This document shows positions 42,343 to 51,839 of a DNA stretch of 64,000 nt, one piece after another. Position 1 is the stretch's first letter, and each line of letters begins with the position of its first letter. Location: contig NZ_GL872282.1 of assembly GCF_000191065.1 (NCBI RefSeq), forward strand, positions 365,167 to 429,166, written 5' to 3'. The stretch comes from Prevotella multiformis DSM 16608. Its GTDB lineage: Bacteria > Bacteroidota > Bacteroidia > Bacteroidales > Bacteroidaceae. Position numbers and translations under genes: made by a program. A model generated the notes under the pieces. That model was given only the letters and a program-made list of their open reading frames with translations. It made no database searches and was not told the DNA's origin.

Positions 42343-45300
42343 TCACTTCCCGACCGTCAACTGCAAGGCACCGGTACGGCCGCCGTACTCAGGGGCATAA
42401 GCACACTGCACCGTACACGTCCCTGTCTGATAGACCCCGGCACGGTCGATATAGTATTCCGTCTCCACAACGTGTTTACCTTTTCTCATACAGTCAAAGT
42501 AATAATTCGTGGTGTAATCCTTCGGTGCGATGTAATAGCCCCAATGATAACCACTCAACTGACTGACCGGCTCAAGGCAGGCGGCCCGCTTATCGATGAC
42601 CTGTACGAAGTCGTAATCACGGTCGGCCGTTATCGTCAGCCGGATACGCACCCTGTCGCCTACTTTCAGGACTTCTCCGTTTTCGGTCCGGGCACTGTCT
42701 CCCAGCACCTCACGTTTCACTTTCAGCCCGGCTGAAGCATCGGCAATCTCCGCCGAAGGCTGGAAGAACTGTGCATAGACGGCTCCCCAGCTTGTCCCGG
42801 TGCTACTCTTGTCGACCGTAAGTTCATGACGGGCAGACGCATCGTAAGCGACAGGTTCCGTCGTCCTGACATACCCGAGTCCGGCTGTCGGCTGCGGCAT
42901 CTGCAGCGGTTTCCCATCCAGCATCAGCCGTGCCTTTTCTCCATTCTGCATCAGCCAGTCACCATTGTCCATGAATGCCCAGATGGCATTCACTGAGTTC
43001 AACGGCGTATCCCAGGCCTGTGTACGTTTCTCCTGCAAGAGCCAGCGCTGCATCTCTGTAAGCGTCTTCCCGTCAGCAGGCGTAATCGTCTTTACGGCTT
43101 CAATCGCGGCCACCTCCGTCGGAATCCTGTAGTCTCGCCAGCTGTAATAAGCGTGTTTCGTATCAAAGTAACGCCCCATTTCCTCCGTATAGACCGTGTA
43201 TTCCTTGATGCTCTGCAGATATTCACGTGCTTTTTCCACCTTATTGTATTGCTGAAGAATCACCGCTGTATTCGCCTTGCCGTAGATCGTCAGGTCTGCC
43301 GGTTTCTTCGTCAGCCGGTCGAGAAGGTAATTTATGTCGGCAGTCGTCTTATCCCGTGAGACCAATGCGTGTGTGTAAAGATAATCACACAGCTCGTCTG
43401 TCGGGAACAGGGTCGTATCATGCTTCTTCTCTTCACGTTTCATCTCTGCCACACGCTTTGCCACCTCCCTGTCCATATAGCGGAAGGAGGCATTGATGAT
43501 TGCGGACACTTCAGCCGACTTGTCCGTAAGATGCTGTAAACGTGCAAGGGTCTTCGTAACCGCCACTGTCATATAAAGACTGCCGTCCATGCCCGGCCAC
43601 CATGAGAAAGAGCCGTCAGGATTCTGCAGTTTCTTCAGATTATCCAATATCGTCGAAAGACCATGCTGCAGCTGATTCTCGTCAAAGAAGCGGACAAGCA
43701 TCTGCTTCTGTTCACGTTCGCTGGAAGCATCCATTATCCATGGTGTTTCGTTCAGGGCCAATGACTTCAGCTCCTGATTCTTCTCCAGCGCCGACATCAT
43801 AGAGGTCTCCTTCCCCGTCTCTTTCTTCCATTGCTCTATCGTCCGTCTGATATTGGGCGAGGTCTCGACGATCTGCTTTCCCAGCCGGTTGGCATAGTAG
43901 GCGGACACCAGACTGACGGCATCCTTGCTGTCCGTCTTTGCAACGTACGGTAAGGCCTGGATCATCAGCCAGTTCGGATTATTGGTGTATTCGACCGTCA
44001 GCTTCTGATCCGAGCTGTTCTTCGGGAAGAGCCTGCCTACATCTATCGTCTTCACCCCGGCCTCATGCTGTGTGAACGGACAGGTGTTCGTAACGTATTC
44101 CAGGTTCTGGAGCACGGGCAGATAATGCTGTTCTCCGTCGGAGAAGCCATCGCCCTCGACCGTGAAGCGGGCGACGAGCAGAGCCTGGTCAGCCCTCAGC
44201 CTCCCCGCATCCTTCGCCAGCAGCGGAGCCAGGCTATACGTCGCTGAGGCACTGCCCTGCGCCTTCAGCACGACCGGCCTGCTGTCTGTCAGGAGCACCT
44301 TATCCGTCTCCGGATCAATGATTTCAATCTTCGCATCCGCACTGACCGGCTTCTCAGACTGGTTGAACAGGCGTGCCGAGATCATCGCTTCGTCACCGAC
44401 ACGGACAAAACGGGGCATGTTGGGCTGGACCATCAGCGTCTTCTGTGCCACGGCCTCATCCGTGAGCAGACCGCTGTTCATGTCCACATCATGCGCCAGT
44501 CCGAGGAAACGCCATGTGGTAAGGCTCTCCGGGAGCGTGAACTTAAAGCTGACATTGCCTTTACCGTCCGTATGCAGCTGCGGATAGAAGAAAGCCGTCT
44601 CGTTCAGATTCTCACGCAGGGAGACCTTCCCCATCTTTGTTTCTTCATCTTTTTTGATGACCGGAGCCGTGTACTTGACTGTCGCCCTGCTTTCATTTTT
44701 GGCAGGCACCTGCTCGGCACAACAGAACACCTTGCTTTCACAAGCGACGCTATCAGCCATGCTCTTTGACACTGCCGCCCGTGACAGAACCATGTTTTTC
44801 CGGGGAGAGAAGCCCATGGCTACCACCTCGTCAAGCTCAAAACAGGAAAAGAAACTGCCGTCAAACTCCGAGAAGGAAAGTTCCGGAACGGTCTTGGTCT
44901 TTGCAGAAGCAGCGGCAGAGAGGTATAAAGACCTGCCATAGTCTGATGCCCAGAAGGTGCTCAGATAGTCGCGGCCGAATGTCAGAGACAGGCTCAAGGC
45001 ATGGGAGACGATCTCGTCCAGGCTCTTGTCATAGAGCGTCGCCATCAGCTGTGCGTCCGCCGCCTTCCCGTCAGGCCGGCTGACCGTCACCGTCCATTCT
45101 TCCTGCTGTCCCGGGACAAGTCGGTTACGGAACGACCGCCACTTCACGATCAGCCGCTTGTCAGGGAGCGGCCGGAAGATGCTCTCCTCATGACTGTACA
45201 GCACGCCGTTCTTCACCCAAGCGTAATTGAGGATTATGCCATCGCCATATTCTTCCTTATAGACCAGTTTACGTGTCTGTATATGATTGTCCTGATCGAA

Positions 45301-47889
45301 AGCTCCCGACTCGATTATCCTGTCGCCTGAATAGATGGAATAAACCACGTGCTGCTTCTCATCGCTCGACCCCACCTGCAAGTAGACCGGCCCGCCATTG
45401 CGCGGGAAGTTGTGGCTGCTCAGATAGAACCAGTCATGCGTCTCAATGACAGGACGCCTGTCCTCCATCGAGAAGATGCAGAAATCGGTATCCACCGTGT
45501 CCGTCCCGCAGACGGCATGCAGCCTGTAAGCTCCCGATGCCATCCGCCCTATCGGCACCGCCTCGTTGGCCCTGGCGGTTGCATAATGGGCATAGGTGTA
45601 CCGGCTTTCATCCTTCTGCTGCGGTACGATTGCGTATCTTACGGTACCTTCCACAGCCTGTCCGGCTGCATTGACATAATCGAATCTGATAGTCTTCAGG
45701 CTGTCACGCAGGTTCTTTTCAGGAAGGGCACACATCAGCGCGGTTTCCTTTGTCCCCAAAGGCAGTGAGGCTGAACCGTCCCGGGTCTCGCCTGCCGCAT
45801 CTGTTACCGATGCTTCCACTTCGAAGACATAGAAGCGGGAACGGCCCGTATGTCCCTTCTTCTGCTCCTTCGCCGCTCCCTTGGGCAATGTGAGGGGAAC
45901 CGTCAGGAAAAAGTCGCCCTGCTCGTCTGTCACGACATCCTCCGTCTTGACCTCCCCGGTGGCATCACCGTCGTTCCACCACCAGAGGGGCAGGCGGCGC
46001 GTAACCGTATAATGTACCTTAGCCCCCGGCACAGGCACACCGGCGAAGCTCCTGGCATGGCCTTTCAGCCTGATGGTATCGCCGAAGGCGTACTTGTCCT
46101 TATAGTCGTCGATGCTTACTGCAAAAGACGGCCGCTTGTACTCCTCGACACGGAACCGCTTTGATGCCTGCGAACCACAGTCGGCGACAATATAGTAAGA
46201 GCCTGTCAGACCGCCTGACGGGAGTTCAAAGTCTGCCGCAGCAGTGCCGAATCGGTCGGTTGTCACCGTCTTGCGGCCGACTTCCTTTCCATTGGCATCA
46301 CGCACGACAAGGTCAAAGGACCTGCCCTCCTCGGCCTTCGTCCTGAAACCGGACTTGATCATCTGATAGACAATTGCAGAGGCATGCAGCGTCTGACCGG
46401 GGCGATAGATGCCTCTGTCCGTATAGACCTCCGCCACGAGTCCGCCTTGCGAAGACTTGTAGAAACGGTATCGGCTATACATACTCGATGAAGGATAGGC
46501 CTTGTCTCCGGCCGTGCAGACATATACATCCGGTTCGGAATATTCCGTTGTCAGAAAGGCCTCTCCGTTCTTGTCGGTCGTCAAAGTCTTCGTCACCGGC
46601 TGCCGGCCATATCTCCTGTCGAAAGTCAGCCGGAGGGTCGCACCGGCCACCGGCTGCCCCTCCCCGGCATCGACGACAACATAACGTGACCTGTTTCTCG
46701 GCTGCCGTTCGGTCATTACAAAGAGGTTGGTAACATAATAGAGTACATACTCCGACTGCAACCGTCTGTCCGTGCTCTCCACCTGTACCAGATAGACACC
46801 CAGCGGCAATGCGGGCATCTGGAAAGAGTCTTTAAAGTTCTCGTAGTCTTTGTGCGGCTCGTATGTCCGCCGGATGGTCCGTTTCGTAGAAGGCAGCAGC
46901 GCAGCCTTTATCTTTTGCAAGTCAGAGGCGTCGGCAACGGAAAGACCGTGATTCCCATTCAGCGTCGTACGTGTCACCGTCAGCGTTATACCGGTCAGGT
47001 TACGGATTTCAAGTGAGACCTCGTTGGCGTGTTCAGACGGTGTCACACAGTGCCTCTGGACTCTGACATCAAACTTCGATGCCGTCAGCTCCCTGCGTGC
47101 ATTGCGCAATGCATCGATCCCTTTCCAAGTACCCCAACGGGCGAGTGCCTTGTCTATAAAGGCGATGCGATCTTCGGCGGGCGTGTCCTCGTCCATGGCT
47201 TCGTACCGTGCCACGGCCACTTCTCCGCAGATCGGCAGGTCACCATAGACCTGCATGACCGAATCAAGCCGGGCGGAACTCCGCTCTTCATCTTCTTCAG
47301 CAGCCAGCATTGCCGTATAGCAGGCAGCCTCTCTATTGCCGTGTGCCGCATAATACCGGCTCAGCCGGCCATAGTCTCCCGCCTGCATGCCCATGACGTG
47401 CAGCAGGTCGTTGTTGAAGATGCCGTCATCCTTTCCGCTTACGACCAGCGGCTTAAAATCCTCCGCTTTCCGGCCTGCCAGCAGCGACGGATCGGCAAGA
47501 GCCTTCTGGAAATACTGTTCGGCATCAGGCTTGTCAGTCTCTTTTGAGACCGCCCCCAGGATGCAGTTGCAGACCGCCGCCAGCACTTCATCCTTGCCCT
47601 CGGCTTCCTTTGCCAGCATCTTCAGCCTGTCGAACTCCACCTCCAACGAGTCCGGTGAAATCTGCGTCCGCAATTCCGCCGACTGCAGCGTGGCCGCCAG
47701 CAACTGGCCGTAGACCTTCTCCCGGCGTGCCTTCCGCTCAATCTTACCCAGCAGGCCGATCTGCGTCTTAGGCAGGTCTTTCCGGCGTGCCTGTTCCACC
47801 TGCTTCCATAAAACATCGAAACTCTGTGCTGACATCGTCATAGGAAACAACAATATGATCAACGATAAAACGACAAACGCTTTCTTCAT
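42343..47889 (-). CDS. Giant alpha-2-macroglobulin-like protein without canonical thioester
   Basis: 1848 residues with a signal peptide (MKKAFVVLSLIILLFPMTMSA). After a helical N-terminal part come macroglobulin beta-domains with VYTDRGIYRPGQTLHASAIV, the A2M core (FKFTLPESLTTWRFLGLAHD), a terpenoid cyclase-like alpha/alpha domain (NPDGSFSWWPGMDGSLYMTV) and a C-terminal receptor-like domain (DRVRIRLTITADRDYDFVQV). Bacterial A2Ms trap proteases in the periplasm. The usual CxEQ thioester is missing where expected: the equivalent region reads QALPYVAKTDSKDAVSLVSA. A CCAEQ string at 1056-1060 lies before the core domain instead. Promoter at 47912-47919; repeat copy 2 is just upstream. Confidence 0.88.
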   Translation of the reverse strand: MKKAFVVLSLIILLFPMTMSAQSFDVLWKQVEQARRKDLPKTQIGLLGKIERKARREKVYGQLLAATLQSAELRTQISPDSLEVEFDRLKMLAKEAEGKDEVLAAVCNCILGAVSKETDKPDAEQYFQKALADPSLLAGRKAEDFKPLVVSGKDDGIFNNDLLHVMGMQAGDYGRLSRYYAAHGNREAACYTAMLAAEEDEERSSARLDSVMQVYGDLPICGEVAVARYEAMDEDTPAEDRIAFIDKALARWGTWKGIDALRNARRELTASKFDVRVQRHCVTPSEHANEVSLEIRNLTGITLTVTRTTLNGNHGLSVADASDLQKIKAALLPSTKRTIRRTYEPHKDYENFKDSFQMPALPLGVYLVQVESTDRRLQSEYVLYYVTNLFVMTERQPRNRSRYVVVDAGEGQPVAGATLRLTFDRRYGRQPVTKTLTTDKNGEAFLTTEYSEPDVYVCTAGDKAYPSSSMYSRYRFYKSSQGGLVAEVYTDRGIYRPGQTLHASAIVYQMIKSGFRTKAEEGRSFDLVVRDANGKEVGRKTVTTDRFGTAAADFELPSGGLTGSYYIVADCGSQASKRFRVEEYKRPSFAVSIDDYKDKYAFGDTIRLKGHARSFAGVPVPGAKVHYTVTRRLPLWWWNDGDATGEVKTEDVVTDEQGDFFLTVPLTLPKGAAKEQKKGHTGRSRFYVFEVEASVTDAAGETRDGSASLPLGTKETALMCALPEKNLRDSLKTIRFDYVNAAGQAVEGTVRYAIVPQQKDESRYTYAHYATARANEAVPIGRMASGAYRLHAVCGTDTVDTDFCIFSMEDRRPVIETHDWFYLSSHNFPRNGGPVYLQVGSSDEKQHVVYSIYSGDRIIESGAFDQDNHIQTRKLVYKEEYGDGIILNYAWVKNGVLYSHEESIFRPLPDKRLIVKWRSFRNRLVPGQQEEWTVTVSRPDGKAADAQLMATLYDKSLDEIVSHALSLSLTFGRDYLSTFWASDYGRSLYLSAAASAKTKTVPELSFSEFDGSFFSCFELDEVVAMGFSPRKNMVLSRAAVSKSMADSVACESKVFCCAEQVPAKNESRATVKYTAPVIKKDEETKMGKVSLRENLNETAFFYPQLHTDGKGNVSFKFTLPESLTTWRFLGLAHDVDMNSGLLTDEAVAQKTLMVQPNMPRFVRVGDEAMISARLFNQSEKPVSADAKIEIIDPETDKVLLTDSRPVVLKAQGSASATYSLAPLLAKDAGRLRADQALLVARFTVEGDGFSDGEQHYLPVLQNLEYVTNTCPFTQHEAGVKTIDVGRLFPKNSSDQKLTVEYTNNPNWLMIQALPYVAKTDSKDAVSLVSAYYANRLGKQIVETSPNIRRTIEQWKKETGKETSMMSALEKNQELKSLALNETPWIMDASSEREQKQMLVRFFDENQLQHGLSTILDNLKKLQNPDGSFSWWPGMDGSLYMTVAVTKTLARLQHLTDKSAEVSAIINASFRYMDREVAKRVAEMKREEKKHDTTLFPTDELCDYLYTHALVSRDKTTADINYLLDRLTKKPADLTIYGKANTAVILQQYNKVEKAREYLQSIKEYTVYTEEMGRYFDTKHAYYSWRDYRIPTEVAAIEAVKTITPADGKTLTEMQRWLLQEKRTQAWDTPLNSVNAIWAFMDNGDWLMQNGEKARLMLDGKPLQMPQPTAGLGYVRTTEPVAYDASARHELTVDKSSTGTSWGAVYAQFFQPSAEIADASAGLKVKREVLGDSARTENGEVLKVGDRVRIRLTITADRDYDFVQVIDKRAACLEPVSQLSGYHWGYYIAPKDYTTNYYFDCMRKGKHVVETEYYIDRAGVYQTGTCTVQCAYAPEYGGRTGALQLTVGK

Positions 47890-47911
47890 ACATTCTGTCT
47901 TTTAGTAATTG

Positions 47912-47919
47912 CAAAGATA
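47912..47919 (-). promoter_or_regulatory. -7 promoter box of the A2M-like gene
   Basis: Minus-strand TATCTTTG 23 bases before the ATG, downstream of repeat copy 2. Confidence 0.6.
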
Positions 47920-47960
47920 ATGCTTTTCAAATAGAATAACGAAAGGGAAACTCTATATAT

Positions 47961-48070
47961 TGCTTCCACAGCATAAATTCCTGCAAGAAATCCAAGTGCC
48001 TGATAAACAAAGTTCTCAAAACACTTGAATATGTCAGAAATTCCACCTAATCTTAGTGCTGCGAACATAA
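47961..48070 (-). repeat. Dispersed ~110-base repeat, copy 2
   Basis: Minus strand: ATGTTCGCAGCACTAAGAT, TTCAAGTGTTTTGAGAACTT, GTTTATCAGGCACTTGGATT. Same orientation as copies 1 and 3. It lies between the A2M promoter and the 3' end of mcrC. Confidence 0.85.
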
Positions 48071-48112
48071 AAAACAAAATGAACTGGAGACAAGTCAAAA
48101 AATGCTTGCGCT

Positions 48113-49510
48113 CTAATGGCATCTGGTGGTTAATGATTCTTTCAACCTGCTCTCTGACTGATTTATACCTTGGAGAAAATCCTTCCAGTTGTCAGCCTTT
48201 TGAGGTATTTTAAATGGAATGACTGACAGAACACCACCCGTATCTCCCTTATATTCAAGTCCCTTACCCGCAAGTTTGAATCTTGTTGCTTTCTGATTGG
48301 AGTCGTCAGGATAGACATAACCACCGTAAGGCTTGTCCATACAGTACATATACGAGACAACCTGATAAAGATCCTCACGCCCTACACTCCCATTTAGATG
48401 CTTATACTTGGCATCCAGAATATAGTCTTCACGATAAAAGTCAGGATAGATACGCCTGCCATTGCTATCAAAGCTGTTCTCATCTGTTGGATTGGCAAAC
48501 ATCCTTATACCTCCCTTTCCTTCCTTGTTTCTCGGATGTGTGAACCCGATTTTAGAAAGTATGGTATTCAGATATTCTTCCCATAGCCAAGCAGCATCAA
48601 ACAGTATTCCGTACACCTTGTCCTCACTTCTGCCATACTTGAGCGACCCATGCTTTAGAATTCTTACACACAACTGCTGAAGCATCTGATAATTTAGGAA
48701 ATACGGATGAACCTTTGGTTTCCTGTTTTCATTTAAGACACGCTCTCTGTTATGCCTGTCATAGCTTGGTGTTACCATAACGATTTGGGCAACATTGTCT
48801 ATCGTTTCTTGGTCGTTTCTTAAAATTTCAGCACCGATAGGATTTTGCTTTATATACTCTATTGTATGTCTGATAAGCTGCGTAACAGTGTTGTCATAAC
48901 TATATTCACGTAGCTTATAGCTAACACGCCCCTTAAAAGGGATGTCATTTCTGATAAAGTGCGAAATGTCAACGGTTCCTTTCACTCTTGCATCATCATA
49001 ATATCTGTGTTGATACTCCTTATATAGTCCTTGTGACAAAGCCTTTTTCAGCAGAACAGGAAACAGAAAGAGCAGGAAGTCAAGTGCTTTATCTTCCTTA
49101 TTTGTCGTGTGTTTAAGGTCTAACAAATTGATTGATAACACCTTCTGAAGCATGTAATAAAGGAAGAAGTCTTTTCCTTCATCGTCAGCAACGCCTTGTT
49201 TTTTCTTATGGGTAAATCTGGAATGAATGCTGACAGAAGTTTCATTCATCCCGATAAAACCCATAAGGTTTCCTGTATGTACCTTTAGTGAAAGGCATTT
49301 CCCATCCTTGTCATAGTTATGATGAGACGTGTTCAATATCGGTAAATCACCGATACTATCGTTCGATTCTGCAAGCGAATAAGGAAAAACCAAAAGGTCA
49401 GGATTGTCCCGTAGGTTGCCGATATTGGCAATCTTCAGAATATCAAGCACCCCATCATCAATATAGGAACCCTCTGTGTTATTATCTGTAAGATGAATAA
49501 TCCTACCCAT
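48113..49510 (-). CDS. McrC-type restriction system subunit
   Basis: 465 residues. The N-terminal half is the DUF2357/McrC-like part (GFIGMNETSVSIHSRFTHKK and DDARVKGTVDISHFIRNDIP). The C-terminal third holds a PD-(D/E)xK nuclease site: YPDFYREDYILDAKYKHLNG, with Asp, Asp and Lys in the expected spacing. With McrB it forms an NTP-driven complex that cuts DNA with modified cytosines, giving defence against modified phage. It starts 12 bases after mcrB and is translated in the same operon. The block is AT-richer than its neighbours. Confidence 0.9.
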   Translation of the reverse strand: MGRIIHLTDNNTEGSYIDDGVLDILKIANIGNLRDNPDLLVFPYSLAESNDSIGDLPILNTSHHNYDKDGKCLSLKVHTGNLMGFIGMNETSVSIHSRFTHKKKQGVADDEGKDFFLYYMLQKVLSINLLDLKHTTNKEDKALDFLLFLFPVLLKKALSQGLYKEYQHRYYDDARVKGTVDISHFIRNDIPFKGRVSYKLREYSYDNTVTQLIRHTIEYIKQNPIGAEILRNDQETIDNVAQIVMVTPSYDRHNRERVLNENRKPKVHPYFLNYQMLQQLCVRILKHGSLKYGRSEDKVYGILFDAAWLWEEYLNTILSKIGFTHPRNKEGKGGIRMFANPTDENSFDSNGRRIYPDFYREDYILDAKYKHLNGSVGREDLYQVVSYMYCMDKPYGGYVYPDDSNQKATRFKLAGKGLEYKGDTGGVLSVIPFKIPQKADNWKDFLQGINQSESRLKESLTTRCH

Positions 49511-49522
49511 CGTTATCCACTT

Positions 49523-51079
49523 TTATGACTTTATTACCTTACCATTAACTTGACTGTATGTACTCTTCAGTTGAAAAGCCTCATAAAGCTGATCCAGACT
49601 TTCTTGTGCATCAGGAAAGCCACGAAGATACTCGAACAACAAACCATAAATATGGTTTTTCCACAGGCTCTCCCAAGATTCAGGAGCAATTGAATTATCG
49701 TCTTTTAAATAGTTCTTCAGTTTTAAGAAGTAAGCTGCACCAATCTGATAAGCACTTGAAAGCCCTTGGATAGAGAGGATACATAGATTCAGATTTTCCA
49801 ATCGCTTTATGATTTCATCAGATGCCTTGCCAAGAGTTTTATCATTGCTAATCATATTAAGACGGTCAGAAGCTAACACCTCCTTGAAAGCAAAGCGACG
49901 ACGCATAGCGAAATCCATACATTCTACACTGCGGTCAATATCATTCATCGTACCAATGATATAGACATTCTCTGGAATATAGAAGAAGTCCGTATCGCCG
50001 AACCTCTTTTGAGTTTCGTCCACTGAATTTTTCCACAGGTTATGGTATTGTGTCTTGACCTTTCCTTTTACTCCTCTGTAGCCGGGGTCGATGCTAAAGA
50101 AAAGCTCTCCGAAAATCTTTGAAAGCTCACCTCTATTAATCTCGTCAATGACAAAGACATACTTTGGCGCATCTTGTTTATCCTCCACCTCGTTATATGC
50201 CTTTAAAGCCTTTCTGCAAAAAGCCATAAAAATGCCGTCCTCACGCCTGAAGGAGATGTTTCCATTTCCGTCATCTACAGGGCGTAAGCCTTCCACGAAG
50301 TCCGTATAGTCATAAGAAGGATGGAACTGTACAAAATCATACTGCTCATCTATCATACTCTTTTGTGCTGGATCTCTTTCATCATAAACATCATTAAGTA
50401 TAATCTGAGCAGCTAATTCTTTTGTCCAATAGGTCTTGCCAGTACCGGGGGCACCAGTAAAGATAACATTTCTATTCGCAAGGATTGTGTTAATAATATC
50501 GTTATTCTCATGAAGTTTTTTTTTACTTTCTGTATCACGGTAAAACTCAGAAACGGCTTTATAGTATTTGCTTGTCTTTCGGTGAAACTCCTTTATTTCA
50601 TTCATAAAATAATCGAAGAATTTAATGAGTTCGCTGTTTGGCTGGTCACTATTGTCATACAACCCAAGCTTATCAAGCGATTCAGGCTTAACAATCTTAT
50701 AATCTATAGGTTTCTTCCACCAGTATGAGAAACCTATACTAACCCCGTTAATCTGATTGTCACCCCATTGGGCAAAAATATTAATACCAGTTCGTATCCA
50801 GTTCAAGTAGCATTTTCTTGACCGATAAGAACCAAAATTAGGCTGAATATTAACGCATAGCTTTTCATCATCTATCATTTCCCAGTCTTTAATTTGGTTT
50901 TGGATAGTCCCACCATTATAACCTTGTCCTGTCTGTGCAAAGTTTCCCTTATCCTCATAAGGCTTAATATATTGAGCATATCCCGGAATATCCTGAGATT
51001 TACCAGACTCCATATAATTTAAATGTGCAACAAAGTACTCTAAAATCTTTTTAAACTTTAAGATTGATTCTGTATCCAT
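49523..51079 (-). CDS. McrB-type AAA+ GTPase of the restriction system
   Basis: 518 residues. The N-terminal 190 residues are a specificity region (PGYAQYIKPYEDKGNFAQTG, YLNWIRTGINIFAQWG) that does not resemble the E. coli methyl-C reader. The AAA+ motor has Walker A GAPGTGKT (209-216), Walker B VFVIDEINRGE (308-318), the McrB motif GTMNDIDRSV (376-385) and an arginine cluster RRR (393-395). It translocates DNA and activates McrC. Which modification it recognises cannot be told. A promoter box lies at 51123-51130, preceded by repeat copy 3. Confidence 0.92.
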   Translation of the reverse strand: MDTESILKFKKILEYFVAHLNYMESGKSQDIPGYAQYIKPYEDKGNFAQTGQGYNGGTIQNQIKDWEMIDDEKLCVNIQPNFGSYRSRKCYLNWIRTGINIFAQWGDNQINGVSIGFSYWWKKPIDYKIVKPESLDKLGLYDNSDQPNSELIKFFDYFMNEIKEFHRKTSKYYKAVSEFYRDTESKKKLHENNDIINTILANRNVIFTGAPGTGKTYWTKELAAQIILNDVYDERDPAQKSMIDEQYDFVQFHPSYDYTDFVEGLRPVDDGNGNISFRREDGIFMAFCRKALKAYNEVEDKQDAPKYVFVIDEINRGELSKIFGELFFSIDPGYRGVKGKVKTQYHNLWKNSVDETQKRFGDTDFFYIPENVYIIGTMNDIDRSVECMDFAMRRRFAFKEVLASDRLNMISNDKTLGKASDEIIKRLENLNLCILSIQGLSSAYQIGAAYFLKLKNYLKDDNSIAPESWESLWKNHIYGLLFEYLRGFPDAQESLDQLYEAFQLKSTYSQVNGKVIKS

Positions 51080-51122
51080 AGGTCTTTATAAAATATATTT
51101 CAAAAACTTTTTAAGTTGATTG

Positions 51123-51130
51123 CAAAAATA
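51123..51130 (-). promoter_or_regulatory. -7 promoter box of the mcrBC operon
   Basis: Minus-strand TATTTTTG about 45 bases before the mcrB ATG, between the gene and repeat copy 3. Confidence 0.55.
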
Positions 51131-51152
51131 CAAAAACTTTTTCCTTTTACAT

Positions 51153-51274
51153 TAATTCCGCAGCATGAAATCCTTTAAGTAACCCAAGTGCCTGATAAAC
51201 ATAATTCTCAAAACACTTGGAAATGTCAGAATTTTCACTTGTCTTAGTGCTACGAACATAAAAAGCAAGCAAAA
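51153..51274 (-). repeat. Dispersed ~110-base repeat, copy 3
   Basis: Minus strand: ATGTTCGTAGCACTAAGAC, GTGAAAATTCTGACATTTCC, CCAAGTGTTTTGAGAATTAT, CAGGCACTTGGGTTACTT. It shares AAGCAAGCAAAA at its far end with copy 1 and is directly fused to element copy B. Confidence 0.85.
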
Positions 51275-51839
51275 GCCTTACGCACTTGCAGGGTATGACT
51301 GTCCAAAAACAGGTGGCCTTAAAAGGAGGATAGACTAACAGGATAAAATGCAGAAAAGGCAAATTGATACGATGCCTGTCCATCAGCATGTCTTTCCGCC
51401 TTCTACAAACAATTTATTCCCATATCATCGGTGTTTGTAAATTGTTTTCATGAAAGCCAAGCTGACACATGCTCTTCTGGCTTCTAAAAGATGCCTGATT
51501 GACTTGCAATGGATGCCCTTTTGAAGTCTAACTAACGCCCTTTTGAAGTCCAATCAAGCACCTTTTACGAACGGCTTGACAACCAATTGATTGACTGCTG
51601 GTTACAAACCTGTTTTTTGCATGCGTTTTTTATATTTGCAGATGATTCGTCTGAATTTATGTAATGGTTTTTCAAAATCCTATCTGTATCTCAATGTATT
51701 AAAATGAAAAGGTCTTTGTATCGGAGGATGATCATGGAACAGGCAGTTGACAGCCTTGGCCATGTTTTTGTTTCATGGATCACCGCGGTTCTTCCGATAA
51801 AGCTATACGAAAAGCATCCACGCATTGAACGGAAGAACC
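51271..51839 (+). mobile_element. MITE-like 600-base element, copy B (left end lost)
   Basis: Collinear with copy C from CTTGCAGGGTATGACTG to the right terminus CGGAAGAACC. The left GGTTCTTCCG terminus is missing and replaced by repeat copy 3. The interior keeps GCCCTTTTGAAGTC units, a TATATTTG box near 51630 and a GTATCGGAGGATGAT site. No transposase is seen. Confidence 0.75.

Noticed and set aside
44710..44724. CCAEQ string in the A2M-like protein as a possible thioester
   Set aside because: It lies before the A2M core domain, whereas thioesters sit in the alpha/alpha domain after it; kept only as an oddity.
51480..51600. Short spaced repeats as a CRISPR array
   Set aside because: Units are contiguous and diverged with no unique spacers of constant length, and no cas genes are present in the window.
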